Source of the DNA: Solobacterium sp.
GTDB taxonomy: Bacteria; Bacillota_I; Bacilli_A; Erysipelotrichales; Erysipelotrichaceae
Direction: 5' to 3'
NCBI GenBank assembly: GCA_017512725.1
Contig: JAFWEW010000022.1
Location: 62,001-126,000, forward strand
Length of the DNA stretch: 64,000 nt
Within the stretch, counting starts at the first letter, position 1; each line of letters starts with the position of its first letter. The position numbers and the translations under genes were made by a program. This document shows, piece after piece, positions 7,265 to 14,501 of this stretch. The notes under the pieces were generated by a model. The model saw only the letters and a program-made list of their open reading frames with translations. It ran no database searches and had not been told where the DNA came from.

Positions 7265-8107
7265 TTAAATATCCTCCTCTTCTTCAACAGCAACTGCTCC
7301 GCCCTTCTTAGCCTCCAGAGCATTCATCTTCATCTGGTAGTTAATGAGTGCGAATACAGCAGCAACCGCTGTAGCAGCAATCAGTGTCAGACCCATGGAA
7401 CGAGCCAGTGTGAAACCGAAGATGTAGTAAATCAGATCGGTCGGCTTCGTAACGACGGAGTTGAGCAGGATGCCCATTCCGACTGCAGGCAGCATGGAAC
7501 CAACAGTGAAGAGAGCCTTCATGTACCAGGAATCCATCGGCAGAGCTTCACGGAATGTGTAAACTGCCTGGCTTCCATAGTGGTTGATCAGCATAACCGG
7601 GATGAAGGAGATAACGATATGGGAGATGATCGGCATCCATGTTTCAACAGATGTCAGGATCTTGAAGTTCCCCTTATCGAGTTCAGCCCATCCAATGTGC
7701 TGCCAAATGAGGTTCATAACGGCTGTTCCATAGAACTGGACAGTACCGACTGTACCTACGAGAGCACCCATTGCGCCGGCAATACCTTCTGCTTCAGCAC
7801 TGTCGAGTGCCAGACCCTGGCTCTTCGCAGTAACGTAAGCAAGAGGAATACCAATGTAAGATACGGCGCGGAGGTCAGCAGCAACTGTTCCTCCAGGTGT
7901 AACGAGAGCGATGTAGATAATCTGCATCGGAATCGCGATCTGAATGCAGCCCTTGACGTCGCCCATGATAAGGCCAACGAACAGGGAAGCAATCAGAGGA
8001 CGGTTCAGAGTGTAGTTACCAACTGTTGTACCCAGGCACGCGATGGTGGATGCCGCAAGCATGGACATGACACCGAGCATTGCTGCCTGGAACCAAGAAA
8101 TTGTCAT
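7265..8107 (-). CDS. PTS mannose-family transporter subunit EIIC
   Basis: 280 residues. Polytopic membrane subunit that carries the sugar across the membrane. The N-terminus MTISWFQAAMLGVMSML and the motifs NRPLIASLFVGLIMGDVKG and TPGGTVAADLRAVSYIGIPL are typical of the family. The tail ends in a run of glutamates. An AAAGGGG ribosome site precedes the ATG. A 190-base gap separates it from EIIB, unusually wide for this operon type, and contains two hairpins. Confidence 0.95.
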   Translation of the reverse strand: MTISWFQAAMLGVMSMLAASTIACLGTTVGNYTLNRPLIASLFVGLIMGDVKGCIQIAIPMQIIYIALVTPGGTVAADLRAVSYIGIPLAYVTAKSQGLALDSAEAEGIAGAMGALVGTVGTVQFYGTAVMNLIWQHIGWAELDKGNFKILTSVETWMPIISHIVISFIPVMLINHYGSQAVYTFREALPMDSWYMKALFTVGSMLPAVGMGILLNSVVTKPTDLIYYIFGFTLARSMGLTLIAATAVAAVFALINYQMKMNALEAKKGGAVAVEEEEDI

Positions 8108-8196
8108 AATCTAAACCCCTTTCAGTTTTAATGACACTATCTATCACAACCCGAGACTTCTTCTCCCCAAAGCACCCTGGTCATGAACATTTTTAG

Positions 8197-8259
8197 GCAG
8201 CCAGAATACCTGACTGCAGAGAAATAATACCGCCGTAAGTCCTTCCCGAATCCGGAAGG
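8197..8259 (-). other. Two intercistronic hairpins between EIIB and EIIC
   Basis: On the minus strand, CCTTCC/GGAAGG (8241-8259) lies 38 bases after the EIIB stop, and GCAGTCAG/CTGGCTGC (8197-8217) follows. Neither has a T tract, so they are not classic terminators. mRNA processing or stability control is a plausible role. Confidence 0.5.
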
Positions 8260-8297
8260 CTTTCAATTATCCGGCGGCAAGCACATCATTTCCGTTC

Positions 8298-8792
8298 TCA
8301 GTTGAAACCGAACTGACCGCGGAACTTCGGCCACTCACCGATCGCTGTCTCACGAACGAGCGCGAATGTGATTGTGTAGCCCTTCTTATAAATCTTTTCG
8401 AACGCTTCTGCTTCTTCCTGAACGATCGACTGGTTGTTGCCGAGCTTGACTGCTCCCGGACGGTCGTTGCACGGTCCGACGATGAGTTCTTTGACATCAT
8501 TCGGTACAAAGTTGTTGTCGACCAGAATGGTGCACATGTCGATCGGGTTCTTTGTGATCAGGAAGTATTTCTTCGGACTCTCACGAACCTTCTGAGCATT
8601 CTCGAGGAAGTGCTCCATTGTCCAGATGAATACCTTCTTCTCTGTGGAAGCGACAAAACTCTGCTTCAGAACCGGAGTCGTAGCGGCTTTGTCATTTACC
8701 GCGATGATGCCGTCACAGGGATATTCCTTAGACCAGCGGGTAATAATCTGACCGTGGATGATACGGTCGTCGACACGCATAAATGTGATCAT
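8298..8792 (-). CDS. PTS mannose-family transporter subunit EIIB
   Basis: 164 residues. Cytoplasmic phosphocarrier that accepts phosphate from EIIA and passes it to the incoming sugar. The active-site block RVDDRIIHGQI places the phosphohistidine at residue 13. The remainder (FVPNDVKELIVGP, GYTITFALV) matches the EIIB fold, and the length is normal for a stand-alone domain. AAGGAGG lies 14 bases before the ATG, a little far; the fifth codon is also ATG, so the true start could differ by four residues. Confidence 0.95.
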   Translation of the reverse strand: MITFMRVDDRIIHGQIITRWSKEYPCDGIIAVNDKAATTPVLKQSFVASTEKKVFIWTMEHFLENAQKVRESPKKYFLITKNPIDMCTILVDNNFVPNDVKELIVGPCNDRPGAVKLGNNQSIVQEEAEAFEKIYKKGYTITFALVRETAIGEWPKFRGQFGFN

Positions 8793-8844
8793 AAATTAGT
8801 TCTTATCCTCCTTACTATGATTACACTGTTGTGTTGAGTCCAAA

Positions 8845-9276
8845 TCAGATGTCGTCGTCCGAATCTGCTTCTGCAACGGTCTTGAATTCTGCCACTGCAG
8901 TCTGCGCTTCGGAAAGGATCGCATTCTTGAGGGATTCCAGATCATCCATTGCATCCTTCATGATGATAGCGGTCATGGCCATCGGCATGTTCATGCCGGT
9001 CAGAACCAGGGAGCGCTCAAGAAGATTCTTTTCAGAGAGAACCTCAAGCGACTTTGTCATCGGGCTTCCGCCAAGGATGTCGCAAAGAAGAATGACCTGA
9101 TCGTCATCGCCAATCGGCTTTACCAGTTCACGGAAGTTTTCCTGGAACTGATCCGCACTCATGTCAGCGCGCAGATTGGTGCAGAGAACCTCGTCTTTCG
9201 GTCCGGTCATCATGAAGACAGCGGTCCGAAGTCCCGGCGCAAAATCTCCATGACTTACCATTACAACATATTTCAT
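8845..9276 (-). CDS. PTS mannose-family transporter subunit EIIA
   Basis: 143 residues. Cytoplasmic phosphocarrier that takes phosphate from HPr. The N-terminus VVMVSHGDFAPGL carries the phosphohistidine at residue 9, and LCDILGGSPMTKSLEVL is a conserved EIIA block. The start ATG has AAGGAG 5 bases upstream; an in-frame upstream ATG is rejected. It is the first gene of the EIIA-EIIB-EIIC-EIID operon, behind a promoter with a cre-like box. Confidence 0.93.
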   Translation of the reverse strand: MKYVVMVSHGDFAPGLRTAVFMMTGPKDEVLCTNLRADMSADQFQENFRELVKPIGDDDQVILLCDILGGSPMTKSLEVLSEKNLLERSLVLTGMNMPMAMTAIIMKDAMDDLESLKNAILSEAQTAVAEFKTVAEADSDDDI

Positions 9277-9335
9277 TTTCTTCTCCTTCGGAAGCTCGGG
9301 CATCTCTGCCGGGAACGCTTCCATAGCTGTCTACT

Positions 9336-9364
9336 ATTTTATTCGTTATCGTTTACAAACACAA
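9336..9364 (-). promoter_or_regulatory. PTS operon promoter with cre-like box
   Basis: On the minus strand TTGTGT, a 17-base spacer and TAAAAT. The spacer is filled by TGTAAACGATAACG (9344-9357), which agrees with the cre consensus TGWNANCGNTNWCA at all but the last base. CcpA bound here would block RNA polymerase, so catabolite repression of the PTS is likely. Confidence 0.7.
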
Positions 9365-9428
9365 TGTAAATTAGATGAATTCTTCAACAGAACCAGTACA
9401 TTTTTTTCTGCCTGCAACATTTATTCGT

Positions 9429-9758
9429 TTAAATATACTTCGACAGCAGCCAGAACAGCAGTGCTCCAAGAAGCGGGATCAGAAACAAAAAGGAATAAGA
9501 ACCAAGAACTTTCCGCTCCAGTTTTGCCCATGCCGCCTCAGAAAAATAGTACCGCTCGTCCTCCGTGCGGACTACAACCTTTTCTTCCATCATGTTGGCA
9601 ATCGTATAGGCAAGCACCTGCGTCGTGAGTTTGATATTTTTCAGCTGGTCATATCCGACGGCATGTTCCTCATCCACTGCCCCGACTTTGCGCAGATAGC
9701 GGATGACTGCCTGCCCTGCTGTCTGACGGCCGTTGACACGTTTTGTGCTTTCCGACAT
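9429..9758 (-). CDS. Small protein with winged-helix-like N-terminus and C-terminal membrane anchor
   Basis: 109 residues, no family recognised. Residues 1-80 look like a compact helical/winged-helix fold ending in a beta pair (EKVVVRTEDERYYFSE). Residues 87-106 (SYSFLFLIPLLGALLFWLL) are one hydrophobic segment at the very C-terminus, so the protein is probably tail-anchored with its body in the cytoplasm. Its ATG overlaps the TAA of the preceding gene, so the two are translated together. Function unknown. Confidence 0.65.
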   Translation of the reverse strand: MSESTKRVNGRQTAGQAVIRYLRKVGAVDEEHAVGYDQLKNIKLTTQVLAYTIANMMEEKVVVRTEDERYYFSEAAWAKLERKVLGSYSFLFLIPLLGALLFWLLSKYI

Positions 9759-10321
9759 TATTTCTTTCCCTTCTTTTCCAGTTTCTTTTCTTTCTTTGCC
9801 TGACGGTACTTCTCATATTCATCATGCAGAAGAAGACCCATTTCTCTGGAAACCGTAAAGGTTCCCTGTGTCGTCACAACATCCACCACGCGCTGTACGC
9901 CGCGCTTCTTCGGATCCATGGAGACAACGCTCTTCCACGGGATCACAGCGCTCTCAATTACGATCGCTTCCGGTCCGACCAGTGCCGAACGCTTGACGAT
10001 CGCAACGACCATCTGTCCAAACAGGATCAGAGCCACGAAGAAATACGCCATCCGGAACCACTTGAGCTGTTCCAGCGACGGATCCACATTGATGACGGAA
10101 TAAACACAGAAGATACAGAACGAACCGAACAGTATTGCCCAGCCCCAGAACTGGTTCACATGTCTGGCAGAATCTTTACCGTATTTTTCGTAATACTTCT
10201 TTCTTGCAAGAATGTAGCCTCTGGCAAACTTGAATGCGCTCCAGAGATAGTAAATGGCGTAGATACCAAATCCGACACACAGGATGATAAAAAACGCCTC
10301 TGAATTGATTAGATTGAACAT
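9758..10321 (-). CDS. Membrane protein with PH-like cytoplasmic domain
   Basis: 187 residues. Hydrophobic segments at about 10-32, 58-78 and 88-108 are followed by a beta-rich stretch of about 70 residues (GPEAIVIESAVIPWKSVVSM, TTQGTFTVSREMGLLLHDEY) resembling bacterial PH-type (YdbT/DUF304-like) modules, and a lysine/glutamate tail. A GGGGAG-type site lies about a dozen bases upstream. It forms a two-gene unit with the tail-anchored protein downstream. The 60-base gap to the isomerase gene upstream holds a weak hairpin only. Function unknown. Confidence 0.6.
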   Translation of the reverse strand: MFNLINSEAFFIILCVGFGIYAIYYLWSAFKFARGYILARKKYYEKYGKDSARHVNQFWGWAILFGSFCIFCVYSVINVDPSLEQLKWFRMAYFFVALILFGQMVVAIVKRSALVGPEAIVIESAVIPWKSVVSMDPKKRGVQRVVDVVTTQGTFTVSREMGLLLHDEYEKYRQAKKEKKLEKKGKK

Positions 10322-10381
10322 CCCTTCAAATCTCCCCTTTAGGTTGTTATTTTATTACAGCCGCATAAAGGCCGCAACTGT

Positions 10382-12091
10382 TCATCCGCGCACATATGCA
10401 CGAAGCACTTTGATTTCTTCTCCGGCCGTTTCGATCCGCACTCTGCCAAGAGATGCCGGAAGAATAAACGTCTCCGCATAATGGACCTCAAACGGCTCAA
10501 AACTGCCCTCCGGACTGACGATCATTGCGGCAGTTCCGTCCACCAGATTGCACATACTGACGGTCCCGTTCAGATCAAATTCAACTGCATCGCGGACCGT
10601 GTACCGTCTTGTCTCAATGAATTCCAGTTCATGAAGACCGGTATGTTCTTCCTTCACTCCGTCCGCATCCCGGACGGTTTCAAACCGGTCGACCAGATGG
10701 TCCATGACCCAGTCGGTTGTCCGGTTCCACTGGATGACTTTGCTGCCGTGCTCGATGTTGATCGGCCGCGGCTTTCCGTCAAGACCAAGTCTGCCCCAGT
10801 CCCACAGCTTAAAGGTAAATATATATGGAGTTGCACTGATTTCAAGTACCATGGCATTTCTGCCCGAACAATGGATCGTGCCGGCCGGGATCAGAAAATG
10901 ATCATGTTTTTTGGCCGGAATCTTATTCACGAACTGCTCCGCATCGAAACTGCCGGTTTCCTGCGCTTCCTTCAGAGCACCGATCATATCCTGCGGTTTC
11001 GTTCCGGTCTTCACGCCCAGATAAACACAGGCATCTTCCTTCGCATCCAGAATGTAGTAGCTTTCATCCTGTGTATAGGACATCCCGAAGGAACGTCTGA
11101 TGTAATCCGTCAGCGGATGTACCTGCAGACTCAGATTCTGTCCGTCAATGGTATCCAGGAAGTCAAAGCGGATCGGAAATTCCGCACCGAAGCGGGCATA
11201 GTTCTTTTCCCCCAGAAACGGACGGGGCTGATACAGGGTCAGATCCATTGTCGGAATCTCGACATCTGTACTTCCGAACCGCAGCAGAAGCGAATTCTCT
11301 TCCGGTACACCGTCAAAGGACCATGCGTAGTTTGGCTTATCCGGATCCAGATTGCACTTTTCCTTCATCCACTGGCCGCCCCATACGCCCGGATCAAAAT
11401 ACGGTACGAGCCGGAACGGGCGGTGTGCCGCTTTGCACAGTGCATCCCGGAACGCTTCCCCCGTGATCATCTTCGGATCATTCTGGGCATTGGTATCGAT
11501 CAGATAATCAATCTTATCAAACAGACCCATCTTGATGCGGTCCGCAAAGCGCCATTCCACAAAATAGCCGCGCTTGTATTTCCGGAGAATATCCTCATCA
11601 TAGTTGGAACAGTTATAGTTTCCCATGCCGGCCCGGTAACGCAGCTGGATCTCCCAGCGGGCAAGATCAAAGTAGACGATCAGCCCTTCCTCCAGAAGCA
11701 GCGAAGCCCCAACCCCATAGATGATCACAAGTCCGTCTGCTTCACGGATTCTCGCCTTCGCCGCTGTTACCTGATCCTCGTCCAGAAACGCTTCCGCTCC
11801 GCCGTAATACATCCGGCCGAACACCCGGTCATCCGTAAGCCACGGTTCCATCCGGCGTGTCATTTCTGCTTCGTCCGCATAAAGCTCCAGCATATTGATA
11901 AAGCAGGACGGGTTCAGCTTCATGAGCTGCGGAATAATCTCCCCGTCTTTTACTCCCGGATAAGTCTCAGCAATCAGTACGGGCCTTTCCCCCTTCAGCT
12001 GATCAGCAAGTGTGCTGAGGATTGCTTCATATCCGCGTACCGGCTCTTCGTCACTGACGGTGATATGCGGGAAACGGTCATAATTACTCAT
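10382..12091 (-). CDS. Class I mannose-6-phosphate isomerase-like protein with extra N-terminal domain
   Basis: 569 residues, longer than an ordinary class I PMI (300-400). Residues 1 to about 225 form an extra domain of unknown role with a YGVGASLL block and an aromatic DLARWEIQLRYRAG segment; there is no Walker A motif. Residues from about 230 match the PMI cupin: QVHP at 323-326, E343, FLIPAGTIHCSG with H407, and VLEIS at 415-419, so the metal ligands appear to be kept. The start overlaps the stop of the upstream isomerase fusion by 8 bases (ATGAGTAA). Interconversion of mannose-6-P and fructose-6-P is likely but not certain; another hexose-phosphate is possible. Confidence 0.8.
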   Translation of the reverse strand: MSNYDRFPHITVSDEEPVRGYEAILSTLADQLKGERPVLIAETYPGVKDGEIIPQLMKLNPSCFINMLELYADEAEMTRRMEPWLTDDRVFGRMYYGGAEAFLDEDQVTAAKARIREADGLVIIYGVGASLLLEEGLIVYFDLARWEIQLRYRAGMGNYNCSNYDEDILRKYKRGYFVEWRFADRIKMGLFDKIDYLIDTNAQNDPKMITGEAFRDALCKAAHRPFRLVPYFDPGVWGGQWMKEKCNLDPDKPNYAWSFDGVPEENSLLLRFGSTDVEIPTMDLTLYQPRPFLGEKNYARFGAEFPIRFDFLDTIDGQNLSLQVHPLTDYIRRSFGMSYTQDESYYILDAKEDACVYLGVKTGTKPQDMIGALKEAQETGSFDAEQFVNKIPAKKHDHFLIPAGTIHCSGRNAMVLEISATPYIFTFKLWDWGRLGLDGKPRPINIEHGSKVIQWNRTTDWVMDHLVDRFETVRDADGVKEEHTGLHELEFIETRRYTVRDAVEFDLNGTVSMCNLVDGTAAMIVSPEGSFEPFEVHYAETFILPASLGRVRIETAGEEIKVLRAYVRG

Positions 12092-13580
12092 GTTTTTTTA
12101 CTTTGATTTCCTTTCCTTCCCGAAAAACGCGGAACCCAAATGGCTGAGCCGCTACTGCGTCATAATTGTGTCCTGCAATCGGAGGCCATACCGCACGTAC
12201 TTTCATCGGTATTTCCCCGGTATTGATCAGCCGGTGCGCAAGATTTCCGCGGATATGATGCACGCTTCCCGGGAAAACCTTTTCACACCAGGTAAGCCCG
12301 TTATGGTCCATTAACATGAGCAGACCGGTACCGGCCTGTCCCTCATAGACTTCTTCAACCGTTTCATCCTCATGCCAGTGCCCTTTCGTGAATGCACATT
12401 CCCCATTGACCGTCACCGGATACACTGTTGTGACCCCATAGGACAGCGATCCCGGAACAGAAGCGTCCCCGTTGTCGCACTGCACCTCATACAAAACGGT
12501 TTCCGGATCCACACCGGAAGGATCCAGGAAGTATTCGGCAATCTCCTTCAGATGCTTGGTACCGTATGTAATCTCCGCATCACTGCGCATTACCGAAAAA
12601 TCCTCGGTATACTTCGGTTCTTCAATGCACATTACAGAGCGCGGTTTCGGCGTTCCGACAAGCAGCCGGCAGTCTCCGCTGATCACAAGGTCCCCACAGG
12701 ATGCCGGCAGGAAGACCGATTCGGTATAACCAAGTTCGGTAGTTCCTGCTTCATCACGAATAACGCAGCTGCCGCTGACACAGGACAGTGTACGGAAGGT
12801 CTCCGGATGTGCCTTCAGCGTACAGGAACCGCAGACATCCATCAGATCGACAGAATATTCCGGAAAATCCGCAACCCGTTTTTCCTTTGCGGTATGATCG
12901 ACAGGTGTGTGAATACAGGTCCCTTTCTGGCCAAAGCAAACGACATCGATACTTTTATCAATATGGAGCGGTCTCTCGTTTCCTTCCGCATCTTTGCGGT
13001 GATAGTCATAGAACCGATACGTCGTATTGGAATTGGTGCCGATCTCCAGTGCCAGGATCCCGGCTCCAAGCGCATGCAGGGTCCCGCTCGGCACCAGCAC
13101 AAAGTCTCCTTCCGTTACCGGAATGCGGTAAAGATGATCCTCAATCGTTCCGTCCGCGATCGCAACGCGGATCTCCTGTGCAGACTGGAAATCCGAACCT
13201 GCGACAAGGGATGCCCCCTCATCCGCATCGAGAATGTACCAGGCTTCCGTCTTGCCGTGATCGGCTTCATGCGCCTGCGCATACACCTCTCCTGGATGTA
13301 CCTGTACAGACAGCGAATCCTTCGCATCCAGAAATGCTGCCCGCAACAGATCCTGATCCTGTATCTCCCTGCCAAGAAGCGCATCATGTGCAGTCTCAGC
13401 AAGTTTCGCCAGGGTCTTCCCTGCATATTCTCCTTCGGAAACAACAGACTGTGCATAGGGATGGATACTGATCTCCCAGGCAGTTCCTTCCCCCTCTGCA
13501 GTTCTCCCGCGGATTTTGGAAAGCCGGTTTCCTGCCCAGATCGTTTTGTCATAAATCGGATGTACTTTAATCGGTCTCAT
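12084..13580 (-). CDS. Fusion of mannose-6-phosphate isomerase and cupin-type glucose-6-phosphate isomerase
   Basis: 498 residues. Residues 1 to about 320 are a class I PMI: QVHP at 93-96, E112, VPSGTLHALG with H169, then LEIGTNSNTTYRFYDYHR. Residues about 330 to 498 match the cupin glucose-6-phosphate isomerase otherwise best known from Pyrococcus: GHWH (H401, H403), E410 seven residues on, and AHR with H449; this H-x-H-x6-E-x38-H spacing equals that of the archaeal enzyme as I recall it. The end PPIAGHNYDAV is also typical. One polypeptide could thus take mannose-6-P via fructose-6-P to glucose-6-P. AAGGGGAAGGAA precedes the ATG; it sits between the GntR gene (19 bases) and the PMI-like paralogue (overlap). 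Confidence 0.88.
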   Translation of the reverse strand: MRPIKVHPIYDKTIWAGNRLSKIRGRTAEGEGTAWEISIHPYAQSVVSEGEYAGKTLAKLAETAHDALLGREIQDQDLLRAAFLDAKDSLSVQVHPGEVYAQAHEADHGKTEAWYILDADEGASLVAGSDFQSAQEIRVAIADGTIEDHLYRIPVTEGDFVLVPSGTLHALGAGILALEIGTNSNTTYRFYDYHRKDAEGNERPLHIDKSIDVVCFGQKGTCIHTPVDHTAKEKRVADFPEYSVDLMDVCGSCTLKAHPETFRTLSCVSGSCVIRDEAGTTELGYTESVFLPASCGDLVISGDCRLLVGTPKPRSVMCIEEPKYTEDFSVMRSDAEITYGTKHLKEIAEYFLDPSGVDPETVLYEVQCDNGDASVPGSLSYGVTTVYPVTVNGECAFTKGHWHEDETVEEVYEGQAGTGLLMLMDHNGLTWCEKVFPGSVHHIRGNLAHRLINTGEIPMKVRAVWPPIAGHNYDAVAAQPFGFRVFREGKEIKVKKHE

Positions 13581-13599
13581 ATAGTTAAATTCCTTCCCC

Positions 13600-14316
13600 T
13601 TATTTTCGGTAACGGACGGTCAGTTCATAATCGTCCGCAATATATATGACTAATGAATACTCCACCGGAATTTTCCCGCAGGATCCGGATCGCTGCCTAC
13701 GCATGATCACTTTCGGTTCCTTCAGTTCCAGCAGCTGTTCCTCCTCCTTATCGGACAAAGAAGAAGTAAACCGCTCGGTAATCTCCGTAATCGGATATCC
13801 CGCCTGGCTCAGTGTTTCATACAGAGAGCCGTTAAAATCCATCCGGTCATCAATCCCGAGCGTGGGATTGAGGTAGGACTTATGATTCGATACCGGTTTT
13901 CCTTCCACATACAGACGGCGTACCAGCGTCAGTACCGGCTGGCGTTCCGGGGTGCCGAAGAACGAAGAAGCCGCAGCCGGCGGAATTTCATAAGAAACGG
14001 AAATCACTCTTCTGTCCCTGCGGTCATTGAATTCCCCGATAATCGTTGTCTGCAGAGTGGTCGAAGTATTCCTGCGGCGCGGATTGATGATCGTTCCGCT
14101 GCCTCTGCGGCGGATAATATATCCTTCGTTCATCAGACGTTCCATTGCCTTGCGGATCGTAACTCTTGAAAGCGAAAATTCACTCATGAGTTCCGATTCG
14201 GTTGGAAGATTCATTCCTTCCGGATAGCGGTTCTGTTCGATCCGCTCTCTGAGTATCTCATAGAGCTGGCTCCACAGCGGTTTCTGACCGGTTTTCTTTT
14301 CAAGCATGACTGTCAT
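13600..14316 (-). CDS. GntR-family (HutC/UTRA) transcriptional regulator
   Basis: 238 residues. N-terminal winged helix-turn-helix (residues about 12-75: PLWSQLYEILRERIEQ, LPTESELMSEFSLSRVTIRK, GSGTII) and a C-terminal UTRA ligand domain (RLYVEGKPVSNHKSYL, VIMRRQRSGSC, PVEYSLVIYIADDYEL). UTRA regulators usually sense a sugar phosphate. The start ATG follows GAGGAAT; a 9-codon upstream extension is rejected. It heads the operon with the two isomerase genes, so it most likely controls them. A 14-bp palindrome lies in its upstream region. Confidence 0.9.
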   Translation of the reverse strand: MTVMLEKKTGQKPLWSQLYEILRERIEQNRYPEGMNLPTESELMSEFSLSRVTIRKAMERLMNEGYIIRRRGSGTIINPRRRNTSTTLQTTIIGEFNDRRDRRVISVSYEIPPAAASSFFGTPERQPVLTLVRRLYVEGKPVSNHKSYLNPTLGIDDRMDFNGSLYETLSQAGYPITEITERFTSSLSDKEEEQLLELKEPKVIMRRQRSGSCGKIPVEYSLVIYIADDYELTVRYRK

Positions 14317-14351
14317 CGGATTCCTCACAAAAAGATAATACAATTTATGTT

Positions 14352-14365
14352 AATGTTATAACATT
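14352..14365. promoter_or_regulatory. Perfect palindrome upstream of gntR
   Basis: AATGTTATAACATT reads the same on both strands. It lies 36 bases upstream of the gntR ATG in the divergent gntR / HTH-dehydrogenase intergenic region and is a candidate operator. Confidence 0.6.
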
Positions 14366-14471
14366 TCACGGAGAAAAAGCATTAAATTTCCGGAAAAGCC
14401 TTCCCTTTTCTTCTGTTTGTGTTATTATCCGGGTGTTTAACGGAATATATTTCTGCGTTTTTTGAATATTT

Positions 14472-14488
14472 TGTTGTTTATAACAACA
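14472..14488. promoter_or_regulatory. Inverted repeat upstream of the HTH-UDP-glucose dehydrogenase gene
   Basis: TGTTGT-TTATA-ACAACA, a perfect 6-bp inverted repeat with a 5-base centre, ending 13 bases before the ATG and just upstream of the ribosome site. It shares the TGTT...ATAACA core with the palindrome at 14352. Confidence 0.6.
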
Positions 14489-14501
14489 TCTGGAGGTCTT
14501 T

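Noticed and set aside
10322-10381. Possible terminator after the PMI-like gene (ACAGTTGC/GCGGCTGT)
   Set aside because: The stem has two G-T pairs and is followed by A-rich, not T-rich, sequence on the minus strand.
10481-12106. Long plus-strand open frame antisense to the PMI-like gene
   Set aside because: The minus-strand frame encodes a recognisable enzyme with conserved motifs. The antisense product has no motif, and similar long shadows occur opposite other codon-biased genes here.
12372-13649. 425-codon open frame antisense to the isomerase fusion
   Set aside because: Shadow of the fusion gene: no ribosome site, no recognisable domain, and it runs past the gntR boundary.
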